Shown here: positions 23,392 to 31,184 of the stretch, one piece after another
How positions within the stretch are numbered: position 1 is the stretch's first letter
How the letters are laid out: every line of letters starts with the position of its first letter
Assembly: GCA_002449395.1 (NCBI GenBank)
Contig: DKDP01000032.1
Coordinates: 1-34,419 of the forward strand
Length of the DNA: 34,419 nucleotides
Direction of reading: 5' to 3'
Source: Ruminococcaceae bacterium UBA6845
GTDB taxonomy: Bacteria > Bacillota > Clostridia > Oscillospirales > Acutalibacteraceae
Notes under the pieces: model-generated
What the model was told of the DNA's origin: nothing
What the model saw: the letters and a program-made list of their open reading frames with translations, nothing else
The model's database searches: none
Made by a program: the position numbers and the translations under genes

Positions 23392-25188
23392 ATGGCAGAA
23401 AACAGATATCTGGGCGAATACCCCGTAATCGGTATCCGTCCTATCATCGACGCAAGACGAGGACCTCTTAAGGTCAGAGAGTCTCTTGAGGAGCAGACAA
23501 TGGGCATGGCTAAGGCAGCCAAGAAGCTCTTTGAGGAGAACCTCAAGTATTCAAACGGCGAGCCGGTTAAGGTCGTTATCTCCGACACAACTATCGGCCG
23601 TGTTGCAGAAACAGCAGCCTGCGCCGAACAGTTCAAGAAAGAGGGCGTTGCCATTACTCTTTCCGTAACTCCCTGCTGGTGCTACGGTTCGGAAACAATG
23701 GATATGGATCCCAACACAATTAAGGGTGTTTGGGGCTTCAACGCAACAGAGCGTCCGGGCGCAGTTTACCTTGCATCCGTTCTTGCCGCTCATGCTCAGA
23801 AGGGTCTCCCTGCTTTCGGCATCTACGGCAGAGAGGTTCAGGAGGCTGACGAGTCAGAGAACATTCCCGACGACGTCAGAGAAAAGCTCCTTCGCTTTGC
23901 ACGTGCCGCTGTTGCAGTTGCAACAATGAAAGGCAAGTCATATCTTCAGATCGGCTCGATCTGCATGGGTATCGCAGGTTCTTCAATCGACCCCGATTTC
24001 ATCGAGGAATATCTCGGCATGAGAGTTGAGTCCGTTGACGAGGTTGAAATCCTCCGCCGAATGGAAGAAAACATCTATGACGAGGAAGAATACAAGAAGG
24101 CTTACAAGTGGACCAAGGAGCATTGCCCCGAGGGATTTGATAAGAACCCCGACTTCGTAAGAAAATCAGACGAGCAGAAAGAAAAAGACTGGGAGTTCAC
24201 GGTCAAGATGATGTGCATTATCAAGGACCTCATGAACGGCAACAAGAATCTTCCCGAGGGCAGAGAGGAAGAGATGGCAGGTCACAACGCTATTGCCGCA
24301 GGCTTCCAGGGTCAGCGTCAGTGGACAGACCATTGGCCGAACGCAGACTTTGCCGAGGCACTTCTCAACACCTCCTTTGACTGGGACGGCGTAAGAGAGC
24401 CCTATATCCTTGCAACAGAGAATGACGTTCTCAACGGCATTTCAATGCTCTTTGAGAAGCTCCTCACAAACCAGCCGTCAATGTTCTCCGACGTTCGTAC
24501 TCACTGGAGTGCAGAATCCGTTAAGAGAGTTACAGGCTATGAGCTTGAGGGTCACGCAAAAGAGGCAGGCGGATTCCTCCACCTCATCAACTCAGGCGCA
24601 TCATGTCTTGACGCTTGCGGCGAGCTGAAGAACGACAAGGGCGAGGCTTGCATGAAGCCTTGGTACGACGTAACCGACGAGGATGTTGACAAGATGCTCA
24701 AAGCCACAACATGGAATGCAGCCGATAACGGTTACTTCCGTGGCGGCGGATATTCTTCACGCTTCGTTACAAAGAACGAGATGCCCGCAACAATGATCCG
24801 CATCAACCTTGTTAAGGGTATCGGACCGACAATCCAGATCTGCGAGGGTTATTATGTCGGACTTCCTGATGACGTAACAGACGCTCTCTGGAAGAGAACA
24901 GACTACACATGGCCCTGCACATGGTTCACTCCGATCTGCAACGGCAAGGGCGCTTTCAAGTCGGCTTACGACCTCATGAACAATTGGGGCGCAAACCACG
25001 GCGCATCTACATACGGCCATATCGGTGCAGACCTCATCACAATGTGCTCAATGCTTCGTATTCCCGTTTCTCTTCACAACGTTCCCGAGGAGAAGATCTT
25101 CCGTCCTGCAAACTGGAACTATTTCGGTATGGACAAAGAGGGTCAGGACTACCGTGCATGCCAGGTTTACGGCCCGATGTACAAATAA
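23392..25188 (+). CDS. fucI: L-fucose isomerase
   Basis: Converts L-fucose to L-fuculose with a manganese cofactor; cytoplasmic hexamer in relatives. The 598-residue length is normal (E. coli 591). The metal-binding residues align as Glu343 (ILATENDVLNG), Asp367 (MFSDVRTHW) and His536 (WGANHGASTYGH). The N-terminus YPVIGIRPIIDARRGPLKVRESLE is typical. The ribosome site GAAAGGATG supports the start. Codon use is rich in C-ending codons, like the PFOR gene in this window, which suggests strong expression. It is the last gene of the locus and has its own terminator; the aldolase that should follow in the pathway is not here. Confidence 0.96.
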   Translation: MAENRYLGEYPVIGIRPIIDARRGPLKVRESLEEQTMGMAKAAKKLFEENLKYSNGEPVKVVISDTTIGRVAETAACAEQFKKEGVAITLSVTPCWCYGSETMDMDPNTIKGVWGFNATERPGAVYLASVLAAHAQKGLPAFGIYGREVQEADESENIPDDVREKLLRFARAAVAVATMKGKSYLQIGSICMGIAGSSIDPDFIEEYLGMRVESVDEVEILRRMEENIYDEEEYKKAYKWTKEHCPEGFDKNPDFVRKSDEQKEKDWEFTVKMMCIIKDLMNGNKNLPEGREEEMAGHNAIAAGFQGQRQWTDHWPNADFAEALLNTSFDWDGVREPYILATENDVLNGISMLFEKLLTNQPSMFSDVRTHWSAESVKRVTGYELEGHAKEAGGFLHLINSGASCLDACGELKNDKGEACMKPWYDVTDEDVDKMLKATTWNAADNGYFRGGGYSSRFVTKNEMPATMIRINLVKGIGPTIQICEGYYVGLPDDVTDALWKRTDYTWPCTWFTPICNGKGAFKSAYDLMNNWGANHGASTYGHIGADLITMCSMLRIPVSLHNVPEEKIFRPANWNYFGMDKEGQDYRACQVYGPMYK

Positions 25189-25200
25189 TCACAAATTTTC

Positions 25201-25230
25201 AAAGACTGCGTTTCGGCGCAGTCTTTTTTT
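25201..25230 (+). terminator. terminator after fucI
   Basis: AAAGACTGCG and CGCAGTCTTT form a perfect 10-bp stem with a 6-nt loop followed by a T-run. Confidence 0.9.
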
Positions 25231-25232
25231 CA

Positions 25233-25261
25233 TTGACAGAAGCAATTATATTTTATATAAT
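25233..25261 (+). promoter_or_regulatory. promoter of the glycosyltransferase operon
   Basis: Consensus TTGACA (25233-25238) and TATAAT (25256-25261) with 17-bp spacing, 29 nt before the start codon. Confidence 0.8.
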
Positions 25262-25290
25262 TTAACTATCAAAGCAACGGAGATGCCTTT

Positions 25291-26409
25291 ATGAGATCTG
25301 TTTTGTTTTTTATCGAATCGCTCGGTCGTGGCGGTGCGGAAAGAATTTTTGCAACGTTCATCGAGAACACAAAAAATAAATACGATGTTTTTACCGAGAC
25401 CGACGGTGAGGTTTATACGGATATCATCAAGGCGCACGCCAATCACCGTTGTATGGTTAAGAAAACCGATTCAAAAATAAAGGTATTGACAAATAAGATC
25501 AAAATAAAATTATCACTGATCTCATCCCCGAACTTTGTCAGAAAATATTTAGTCAGAGGCAAGTATGATGTTGAGGTTGCTTTTTGCGAGGGATATTCGA
25601 CTAAAATTATCGGCAACTCGGGAAAAAGAAGTTGCAAGAAAATTGCGTGGGTTCATACGGATATGATTAAAAATCCGTGGAGCGAGAGGATTTTTGGCTC
25701 GGCGGAAGAAGAAAAAAAGTGCTACGAAAATTTTGATGCAATTGTTTGCGTTTCACAAACAATGAAAGATGCTTTTGTTGAAAAATACGGAATGGAAGAA
25801 AAGGTGTTTGTTCTTTATAATCCGCTTGATTTTGAAGGCATAATCAAAAAAAGTGCAGAAAAAACAGACTTTAAGTTTGGTGATGGAATGAAGTTTGTAC
25901 TTGCCGGAACTTTTATAAAAATTAAAGGCTTTGATCGATTTGTGAATGTGTGCGAGCGGCTGAAAAAAGACGGAGAAAAATTTTCTGCATTGATTATGGG
26001 CGACGGCGAAGAAAAAGAAAATATAAAAAAATTAATCTCCGAAAAAAATCTCGGCGACATAATAAAAATCTTGGATTTTCAAACAAATCCGTATAGTTAT
26101 ATTAAAAAATCCGATGTCTATGTTTGCTCATCACTTGCCGAGGGATACAGTACCGCAGTCAGCGAAGCGGTTGCGTTGAATGTTCCCGTTATAACGACGG
26201 AGTGCTCGGGGATGAAAGAGATTTTCGGCGAAAACGAGTGCGGAATTATATGCGAAAATTCCGAGGACGGACTTTACAATGCTATGAAAAAAGTTTTGAA
26301 AAATCCGTCACTTCTCGAAAAATTCAGCGAGGAAGAAAAGAAAAGATCAAAGGATTTTTCACTTCAAAAAAGAGTTAAAGCAATTGAAGATTTTATAGAA
26401 AGCGTTTGA
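25291..26409 (+). CDS. glycosyltransferase, GT4 family
   Basis: Probably adds a sugar from a nucleotide donor to a surface glycan or lipid on the cytoplasmic side. The 372 residues form a GT-B fold: the N-terminal half starts with ESLGRGGAERIFATF (donor/acceptor Gly-rich turn), a linker with VSQTMKDAF follows, and the C-terminal half contains the KIKGFDRFV region and the nucleotide-sugar motif EGYSTAVSEAVALNVPVI with two Glu eight apart. Donor and acceptor cannot be told. Its DNA is clearly more AT-rich and uses more AAA/GAA codons than its neighbours, which may mean transfer. The start has GGAGATG. The alkD gene follows after 6 nt. Confidence 0.88.
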   Translation: MRSVLFFIESLGRGGAERIFATFIENTKNKYDVFTETDGEVYTDIIKAHANHRCMVKKTDSKIKVLTNKIKIKLSLISSPNFVRKYLVRGKYDVEVAFCEGYSTKIIGNSGKRSCKKIAWVHTDMIKNPWSERIFGSAEEEKKCYENFDAIVCVSQTMKDAFVEKYGMEEKVFVLYNPLDFEGIIKKSAEKTDFKFGDGMKFVLAGTFIKIKGFDRFVNVCERLKKDGEKFSALIMGDGEEKENIKKLISEKNLGDIIKILDFQTNPYSYIKKSDVYVCSSLAEGYSTAVSEAVALNVPVITTECSGMKEIFGENECGIICENSEDGLYNAMKKVLKNPSLLEKFSEEEKKRSKDFSLQKRVKAIEDFIESV

Positions 26410-26415
26410 TATAAA

Positions 26416-27123
26416 ATGAACGAAATTGAAAAATATGTTCAACAAAAACTTTTTGAGTTGCAGGACGAAAAGTATCGTGATTTTCATGCGGCGCTGATGC
26501 CGACGGTCGATAAAGAAAGGGTTATCGGTGTACGTTCGCCGCAGCTTAAAAAGTTTGCGAAAGAATTTTACAAAAGCGGCGATTATGAAAGCTATTTAAA
26601 AATTCTTCCGCATAAATATTACGAAGAAAACAACGTTCATGCCACCCTGCTCGGTTTTGAAAAGGACTATGAAAAAGCTATAAATTTGCTTGATGAATTT
26701 CTTCCGTTCGTTGACAATTGGGCGACCTGCGATATGATGAGGTTTCCGATTTTTAAGAAGAATTTGTCAAAGCTGTACTCAAAAATTCCCGAGTGGCTTG
26801 AGTCTGAAAATCCGTACACCGTGAGATTCGGAATAAAGATGCTGATGGATTATTTCCTCGGCGAGAATTTCACAGCGAAATGTGCCGAGCAAGTTTGTGC
26901 CGTCAGCCGTGAGGAATACTACGTCAAGATGATGGTTGCGTGGTACTTTGCAACTGCGCTTGCCAAAAACTACGACGAAATTATTCCGTATATTGAAAAC
27001 AGGCGTCTTGAAAAACAGACGCATAACAAGGCAATTCAAAAGGCGATCGAAAGCTATCGCATAACGGACAGTCAAAAGAAATATTTGAGGACGCTGAAGA
27101 TTAAGGAAAAAGAAAGAGGATGA
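26416..27123 (+). CDS. AlkD-like DNA alkylation repair glycosylase
   Basis: Belongs to the HEAT-repeat-like family that excises bulky or cationic alkylated purines without base flipping. The 235 residues consist of helical repeats. The core LLDEFLPFVDNWATCDMM contains the conserved Asp-Asn-Trp around the active site, and MMVAWYFATALAK is a family hallmark. Length is normal. The ribosome site is poor, and the start is 6 nt after the glycosyltransferase stop, so translation probably depends on coupling. Function is well supported at family level; the exact lesion is not known. Confidence 0.9.
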   Translation: MNEIEKYVQQKLFELQDEKYRDFHAALMPTVDKERVIGVRSPQLKKFAKEFYKSGDYESYLKILPHKYYEENNVHATLLGFEKDYEKAINLLDEFLPFVDNWATCDMMRFPIFKKNLSKLYSKIPEWLESENPYTVRFGIKMLMDYFLGENFTAKCAEQVCAVSREEYYVKMMVAWYFATALAKNYDEIIPYIENRRLEKQTHNKAIQKAIESYRITDSQKKYLRTLKIKEKERG

Positions 27124-27127
27124 AAAA

Positions 27128-28657
27128 ATGTTCGCAAGGGTAAAGAGTATGGGCATATTCGGTATGGAGGTTTTTCCTGTCGGAGTGGAGGCGGATATTT
27201 CCTCGGGACTGCCTCGCTTTGATGTCGTCGGACTTCCGGATTCCGCCGTCAGCGAATCACGCAACCGAGTCCATTCGGCGATAAAGAACAGCGGATTTGA
27301 CTTCCCAGTCAGCCGAATTACAGTTAACCTTGCTCCCGCCGACAGACGTAAAGAGGGACCGCTCTATGATCTTGCAATGTTTATCGCTCTCTTGGAAGCG
27401 TCGGAACAGCTGAGAGTGAAAACCGACGAATATGTTTTTCTCGGCGAGCTTTCGCTTGACGGTAAGGTCAGGCGTGTTAACGGAATCTTACCGATGGTTA
27501 TCGGAGCCTGTCAGAGCGGAATGAAAAAGATTTTCGTTCCTGCCGATAATGCAAATGAGGCGGCAATTGTCGAGGGAATAGAGGTTTATCCGGTTGCGGA
27601 TGTTTTATCTGTGCTTAATCATCTGCGAGGAACGAATCCGATCCGACCGGCGGTACCGTCAAAAAATACCGACGAAGCGGGCTATGATTATCTGCCTGAT
27701 TTTGCCGACGTTAAGGGACAGTTCGAGGCAAAGCGTGCGCTTGAGGTTGCGGCGGCAGGAGGACACAATACGCTTATGATCGGTAGTCCGGGCTCGGGCA
27801 AGAGTATGCTTGCCAAAAGGATTCCGTCGATTTTGCCGTCAATGACATTTGAAGAAAGCCTTGAAACGACGAAAATTTATTCAATCTCGGGTGCGCTCAG
27901 AAACAATTCAAGTCTTATAACCAGACGTCCGTTCCGAGCTCCGCATCACACGGTTTCGTCAATAGGACTTGCCGGAGGCGGCGCTATCCCGAAGCCCGGT
28001 GAGATTTCTCTTGCACACAACGGCGTGCTTTTCCTTGATGAATTGCCCGAATTTTCACGCTCGACAATGGAGATGCTGCGTCAGCCTCTTGAGGACAGGC
28101 AGATTACAATTTCTCGTGCCTCGGGAGCATCAACATATCCCTGTTCGGTGATGCTCGTCTGCGCAATGAATCCGTGCCCGTGCGGTTACTACGGCCACCC
28201 GACGAAGAAATGCACCTGCCGTGAGGGTGCGGCGGCAAAATATCTTTCAAAAATCAGCGGTCCGCTGTTGGACAGAATTGATATACATATTGAGGTTCCG
28301 CCCGTCGATTTTGAAAAGCTCTCCGATTCTCACCGTGGCGAGCCGTCCTCGGAAATCAAAAAGAGAGTTGAGGCGGCAAGGAAGATTCAGCAAGAACGTC
28401 TCAGCGGCACATCGGCGAATTGCAACGCCCAGATGAACTCTGCAATGACACGTGAATTTTGCCGAGCGAGCGATGCGGCGATGAAAATGCTTGAAATTTC
28501 ATTCGATAAGCTCGGACTTTCGGCACGTGCATACGATAAAATACTGAGAGTTGCAAGGACGGTTGCCGATCTCGATAATTCCGAGATTATTGAGGCAACA
28601 CATATTGCCGAGGCAATTCAATACCGCTCTCTGGACAGAAAATTTTGGACAAGATGA
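27128..28657 (+). CDS. YifB/ComM-family AAA+ ATPase (Mg-chelatase-like)
   Basis: Relatives act as hexameric helicases that help branch migration during natural transformation (ComM). The 509 residues comprise an N-terminal ChlI-like domain (1-165), an AAA+ core with Walker A GSPGSGKS (219-226) and Walker B VLFLDELPEF (Asp304/Glu305), a Cys cluster CPC...CTC (Cys350, 352, 362, 364) that may bind zinc, and a C-terminal lid ending YRSLDRKFW. The full length is present. The ribosome site GAGG lies 7 nt before the ATG, and the start is 5 nt after alkD. No other competence gene is in the window. Confidence 0.94.
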   Translation: MFARVKSMGIFGMEVFPVGVEADISSGLPRFDVVGLPDSAVSESRNRVHSAIKNSGFDFPVSRITVNLAPADRRKEGPLYDLAMFIALLEASEQLRVKTDEYVFLGELSLDGKVRRVNGILPMVIGACQSGMKKIFVPADNANEAAIVEGIEVYPVADVLSVLNHLRGTNPIRPAVPSKNTDEAGYDYLPDFADVKGQFEAKRALEVAAAGGHNTLMIGSPGSGKSMLAKRIPSILPSMTFEESLETTKIYSISGALRNNSSLITRRPFRAPHHTVSSIGLAGGGAIPKPGEISLAHNGVLFLDELPEFSRSTMEMLRQPLEDRQITISRASGASTYPCSVMLVCAMNPCPCGYYGHPTKKCTCREGAAAKYLSKISGPLLDRIDIHIEVPPVDFEKLSDSHRGEPSSEIKKRVEAARKIQQERLSGTSANCNAQMNSAMTREFCRASDAAMKMLEISFDKLGLSARAYDKILRVARTVADLDNSEIIEATHIAEAIQYRSLDRKFWTR

Positions 28658-28680
28658 GGAAATCGTCCAAAGACGAAATA

Positions 28681-28733
28681 TTGACAGAAAAACAAGGTAT
28701 GCTATAATCGAATCACCTGTTATAGCATACCTT
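28681..28733 (+). promoter_or_regulatory. promoter with -10 inside a 14-bp inverted repeat
   Basis: TTGACA (28681-28686) and TATAAT (28703-28708) are 16 bp apart. The arms AAGGTATGCTATAA (28694-28707) and TTATAGCATACCTT (28720-28733) pair perfectly around a 12-nt loop that begins at the last base of the -10. It could be an operator for the acyltransferase gene, a terminator after the yifB-like gene, or both. Confidence 0.55.
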
Positions 28734-28762
28734 TATTATATAAATCCTGAAAGGGTGTATCT

Positions 28763-29557
28763 ATGTCAAAATCCGAACGTAAAAAGCGCAAGGTAATATA
28801 TTATGAAAACGAACTCACGGACGATTTTGCGAAGATGGGCATTGAAATAAAACCGCTTCGTGAGAACTACCGCTATATTCACCGAGGTCCGCTGTGGAGA
28901 TTGTTTTCTTTTATTCTGTATAGAATTATCGGTCAGCCGCTTGCGTGGCTTTATACGAAGATTGTTCCGCTTCACCGTTTTAAGAATCGAAAGGCGATTT
29001 TTAAGGTCGGTTTGTCGGGCGCATATATCTATGCAAATCATACGAATTTCATCCTTGACGCTTTTCTGCCGAATCTGCTCAGGCGTTTCCGTAGGGGATA
29101 TATAGTCGTCGGACCGGACACAATGTCTGTTCCGGGACTTAACAATATTGTCGAAATGCTCGGCGCAATTCCGCTCGGTTCAACGCTCAAGCAGAAAAAG
29201 GAAATGGTGAACTGCGTAAAAACAAGGATTCGCCAGAGAAATTTTGTAACAATCTATCCCGAAGCGCATATGTGGCCGTACTATACGGGCATACGTCCGT
29301 TTACCGACGCATCATTCAGCTATCCTGCGCACACGATTACGCCCGTTTTTGCGATGACTACCTGTTATCAGAAAAGGAAAATCGGCAGTTTCCCTAAAAC
29401 GGTGACATATATTGACGGCCCGTTCTATCCCGATGAAAGTCTGCCGATGGCAGAAAGAAAAAAGAAGCTGAGGGATCAGTGCTATAACGCAATGAAAGCC
29501 CGTGCCGAGAAGAACTCGACCTACGAATACAGAATTTACAGAAAAAAAGAGGATTAA
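28763..29557 (+). CDS. PlsC-like lysophospholipid acyltransferase, divergent subfamily
   Basis: Expected to move a fatty acyl chain onto a lysophospholipid or related acceptor at the membrane. The 264 residues contain a hydrophobic segment (about 45-70) and a PlsC-like core. The catalytic motif reads NHTNFILD (His93 and Asp99), which is H-x5-D instead of the usual H-x4-D. The acceptor motif is YPEAHMWPYYTGIRPF (Glu167) instead of FPEG. These changes occur together, as in a Firmicutes subfamily of the fold, so the gene looks intact and not damaged. The ribosome site is GAAAGGGTG. Substrate is not known. Confidence 0.8.
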   Translation: MSKSERKKRKVIYYENELTDDFAKMGIEIKPLRENYRYIHRGPLWRLFSFILYRIIGQPLAWLYTKIVPLHRFKNRKAIFKVGLSGAYIYANHTNFILDAFLPNLLRRFRRGYIVVGPDTMSVPGLNNIVEMLGAIPLGSTLKQKKEMVNCVKTRIRQRNFVTIYPEAHMWPYYTGIRPFTDASFSYPAHTITPVFAMTTCYQKRKIGSFPKTVTYIDGPFYPDESLPMAERKKKLRDQCYNAMKARAEKNSTYEYRIYRKKED

Positions 29558-29631
29558 GGTAATACCGCACAACTGCGGTACACGCCTTGACGCTATACAA
29601 AGTGAATAATCTGTTAAATTTGTCATAGATA

Positions 29632-29659
29632 TTGATTAGTGAAAAAAATATGATATAAT
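29632..29659 (+). promoter_or_regulatory. promoter of the DUF975 gene
   Basis: TTGATT (29632-29637) and TATAAT (29654-29659) with 16-bp spacing, 45 nt before the start. Confidence 0.6.
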
Positions 29660-29703
29660 AAGATTAGCGATGAGTTATTTTGTCGCAAAAGGAGGAAAAA
29701 ATA

Positions 29704-30366
29704 ATGACAAGACAGCAGATTAAGGCAATGGCGAGAGCTCAGCTAGGAAATCAGATTTTCGGTAACACGTGGCTCATTGCCGTTGTAGTAGTGGTAATTC
29801 AGACAGCTATCTCTTATCTCGTTAACGCTATTCCCGGAATCGGTCAGATCGCATCGCTCTTGCTGGCGGGACCTGTTTCTTACGGTGTTTCGGCAATGTT
29901 CCTTAAGCAGACCCGTACAGGCGGAAAGATGGACATCGGAGATATCTTCAACGGATTCAGAGAGGACTTTTCAAACACATTCCTTATCGGTCTTATGACG
30001 ACGATATTTACAATGCTTTGGAGCTTGCTCTTCGTTATTCCGGGTATCGTTAAAGCGTTGTCGTATTCAATGGCAATGTATATCAAGGTTGATCATCCCG
30101 ACTATGACTGGAAGCAGTGCATCGACGAAAGTCAGCGTATGATGCAGGGTCACAAGGGTGAGCTTTTCATTCTTAATCTCAGCTTCATCGGCTGGATAAT
30201 CGTCGGCGCTTGCTGTGCAGGAATCGGCGGCTTCTGGGTAAGTGCCTATATGCAGGCGGCTACTTCTCAGTTCTATGAGAACCTCAGAAGAAGTGAGCTT
30301 GGCGACAGAGTTGAAAACACCGATCCGCAGTTTACCGCATACGTTTCCGACGATCAGCAGAACTGA
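29704..30366 (+). CDS. DUF975 family integral membrane protein
   Basis: Function unknown at family level. The 220 residues start MTRQQIKAMARAQLGNQIFGN, a family hallmark, followed by about four membrane helices (near 22-42, 47-70, 100-130 and 170-195) and a polar tail. The conserved stretch SYSMAMYIKVDHPDYDWKQCIDESQRMMQGHKGELF sits between helices and is typical of DUF975 (shown here only by its key parts: SYSMAMYI, ESQRMMQGHK). The frame is open to 29680, but the ATG at 29704 is preceded by a perfect AAGGAGG. It is a single-gene unit with its own promoter and terminator. Confidence 0.88.
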   Translation: MTRQQIKAMARAQLGNQIFGNTWLIAVVVVVIQTAISYLVNAIPGIGQIASLLLAGPVSYGVSAMFLKQTRTGGKMDIGDIFNGFREDFSNTFLIGLMTTIFTMLWSLLFVIPGIVKALSYSMAMYIKVDHPDYDWKQCIDESQRMMQGHKGELFILNLSFIGWIIVGACCAGIGGFWVSAYMQAATSQFYENLRRSELGDRVENTDPQFTAYVSDDQQN

Positions 30367-30377
30367 ATTTAAAACAC

Positions 30378-30418
30378 AATCCGTCCGTTTGGAAATATTT
30401 CCGAACAGGCGGATTTTT
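30378..30418 (+). terminator. terminator after the DUF975 gene
   Basis: A long imperfect hairpin with outer arms AATCCG and CGGATT and inner GGAAATATTTCC, followed by TTTTTC. Confidence 0.75.
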
Positions 30419-30420
30419 CT

Positions 30421-30448
30421 TTGCAATTGTTATTTTATATGTTATAAT
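30421..30448 (+). promoter_or_regulatory. promoter of the ProX-like gene
   Basis: TTGCAA (30421-30426) and TATAAT (30443-30448) with 16-bp spacing. Confidence 0.55.
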
Positions 30449-30471
30449 ATTTGAGTAATTAAGGTGAAAAG

Positions 30472-31020
30472 GTGATTGAAGTGATACACGTAAGCAAGCC
30501 GATGACGGATCTGCCGAAAGAATATAAAACTCCGTTGCAGGAAATGACATATAGATTTCTCAGCGAAAACAATATTCCTTTCAGCCGTGTTGAAAATGAC
30601 GAGGCGGTGACAATGGAGGATTGTATTGAAATTGATAAGGCGCTCGATATGAAAACGGTCAAAACGCTTTTCCTTTGCAACCGTCAGAAAACGAATTTCT
30701 ATCTTTTCGTAACGGCGGGGGACAAGCCCTTTGTCACAAAGGATTTCAGTCACGCCCTCGGAATTTCAAGAGTATCCTTTGCCTCTGCGGAAATGCTTGA
30801 TGAGATTATCGGCACAAAGGTCGGCGCAACAACAATCTTCGGCGTGCTCCGCAAGGAGGCCGAGGACGTCCGTGTGGTTTTCGACAAAGCGGTCTGCGAC
30901 GATGAATGGTACGGCTGTTCCGACGGAACGACGACAGGATATATGAAGCTCAGAACGGACGATATTCTCAATAAGCTCCTGCCGTATTCAAAGCATACAT
31001 ACGAGGTTATTGAGGTCTGA
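30472..31020 (+). CDS. ProX/PrdX-type aminoacyl-tRNA deacylase (YbaK superfamily)
   Basis: Stand-alone homologue of the prolyl-tRNA synthetase editing domain; relatives remove Ala from Ala-tRNA-Pro. The 182 residues match the family: an N-terminal helix region with EMTYRFLSENNIPFSRVEND, Lys64 in TVKTLFLCN at the catalytic position, the GISRVSFASAEML region, and a VGATTIFGVL strand. The start is GTG at 30472 with AAGGTG five bases upstream; a GTG at 30481 is an alternative. It is a different branch from the YbaK protein encoded after thrS, so the window holds two proofreading proteins. Confidence 0.88.
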   Translation: MIEVIHVSKPMTDLPKEYKTPLQEMTYRFLSENNIPFSRVENDEAVTMEDCIEIDKALDMKTVKTLFLCNRQKTNFYLFVTAGDKPFVTKDFSHALGISRVSFASAEMLDEIIGTKVGATTIFGVLRKEAEDVRVVFDKAVCDDEWYGCSDGTTTGYMKLRTDDILNKLLPYSKHTYEVIEV

Positions 31021-31107
31021 GTCAGTTTGAAAGCATTTTTATTTGCAAAATCTGCTTTTTTATGGCAGATCAGGCAATAAAAAGTTAAAAAAATTGCCCT
31101 AATAATG

Positions 31108-31136
31108 TTTACATCCGGAAATAAACGTGTTATTAT
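31108..31136 (+). promoter_or_regulatory. promoter of the PFOR gene
   Basis: TTTACA (31108-31113) and TATTAT (31131-31136) with 17-bp spacing, 48 nt before the start. Just upstream, GGCAAT...ATTGCC (31073-31098) is an inverted repeat with a 14-nt spacer that may bind a regulator. Confidence 0.6.
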
Positions 31137-31184
31137 TATGGGTGGTAATTAGATTGCTATTAACTTTACAAGGAGGAACAAAGA

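Noticed and set aside
29563..29580. Hairpin TACCGCA-CAAC-TGCGGTA after the acyltransferase gene as a terminator
   Set aside because: The stem is only 7 bp and no T-run follows; it could pause polymerase but is not a convincing terminator.
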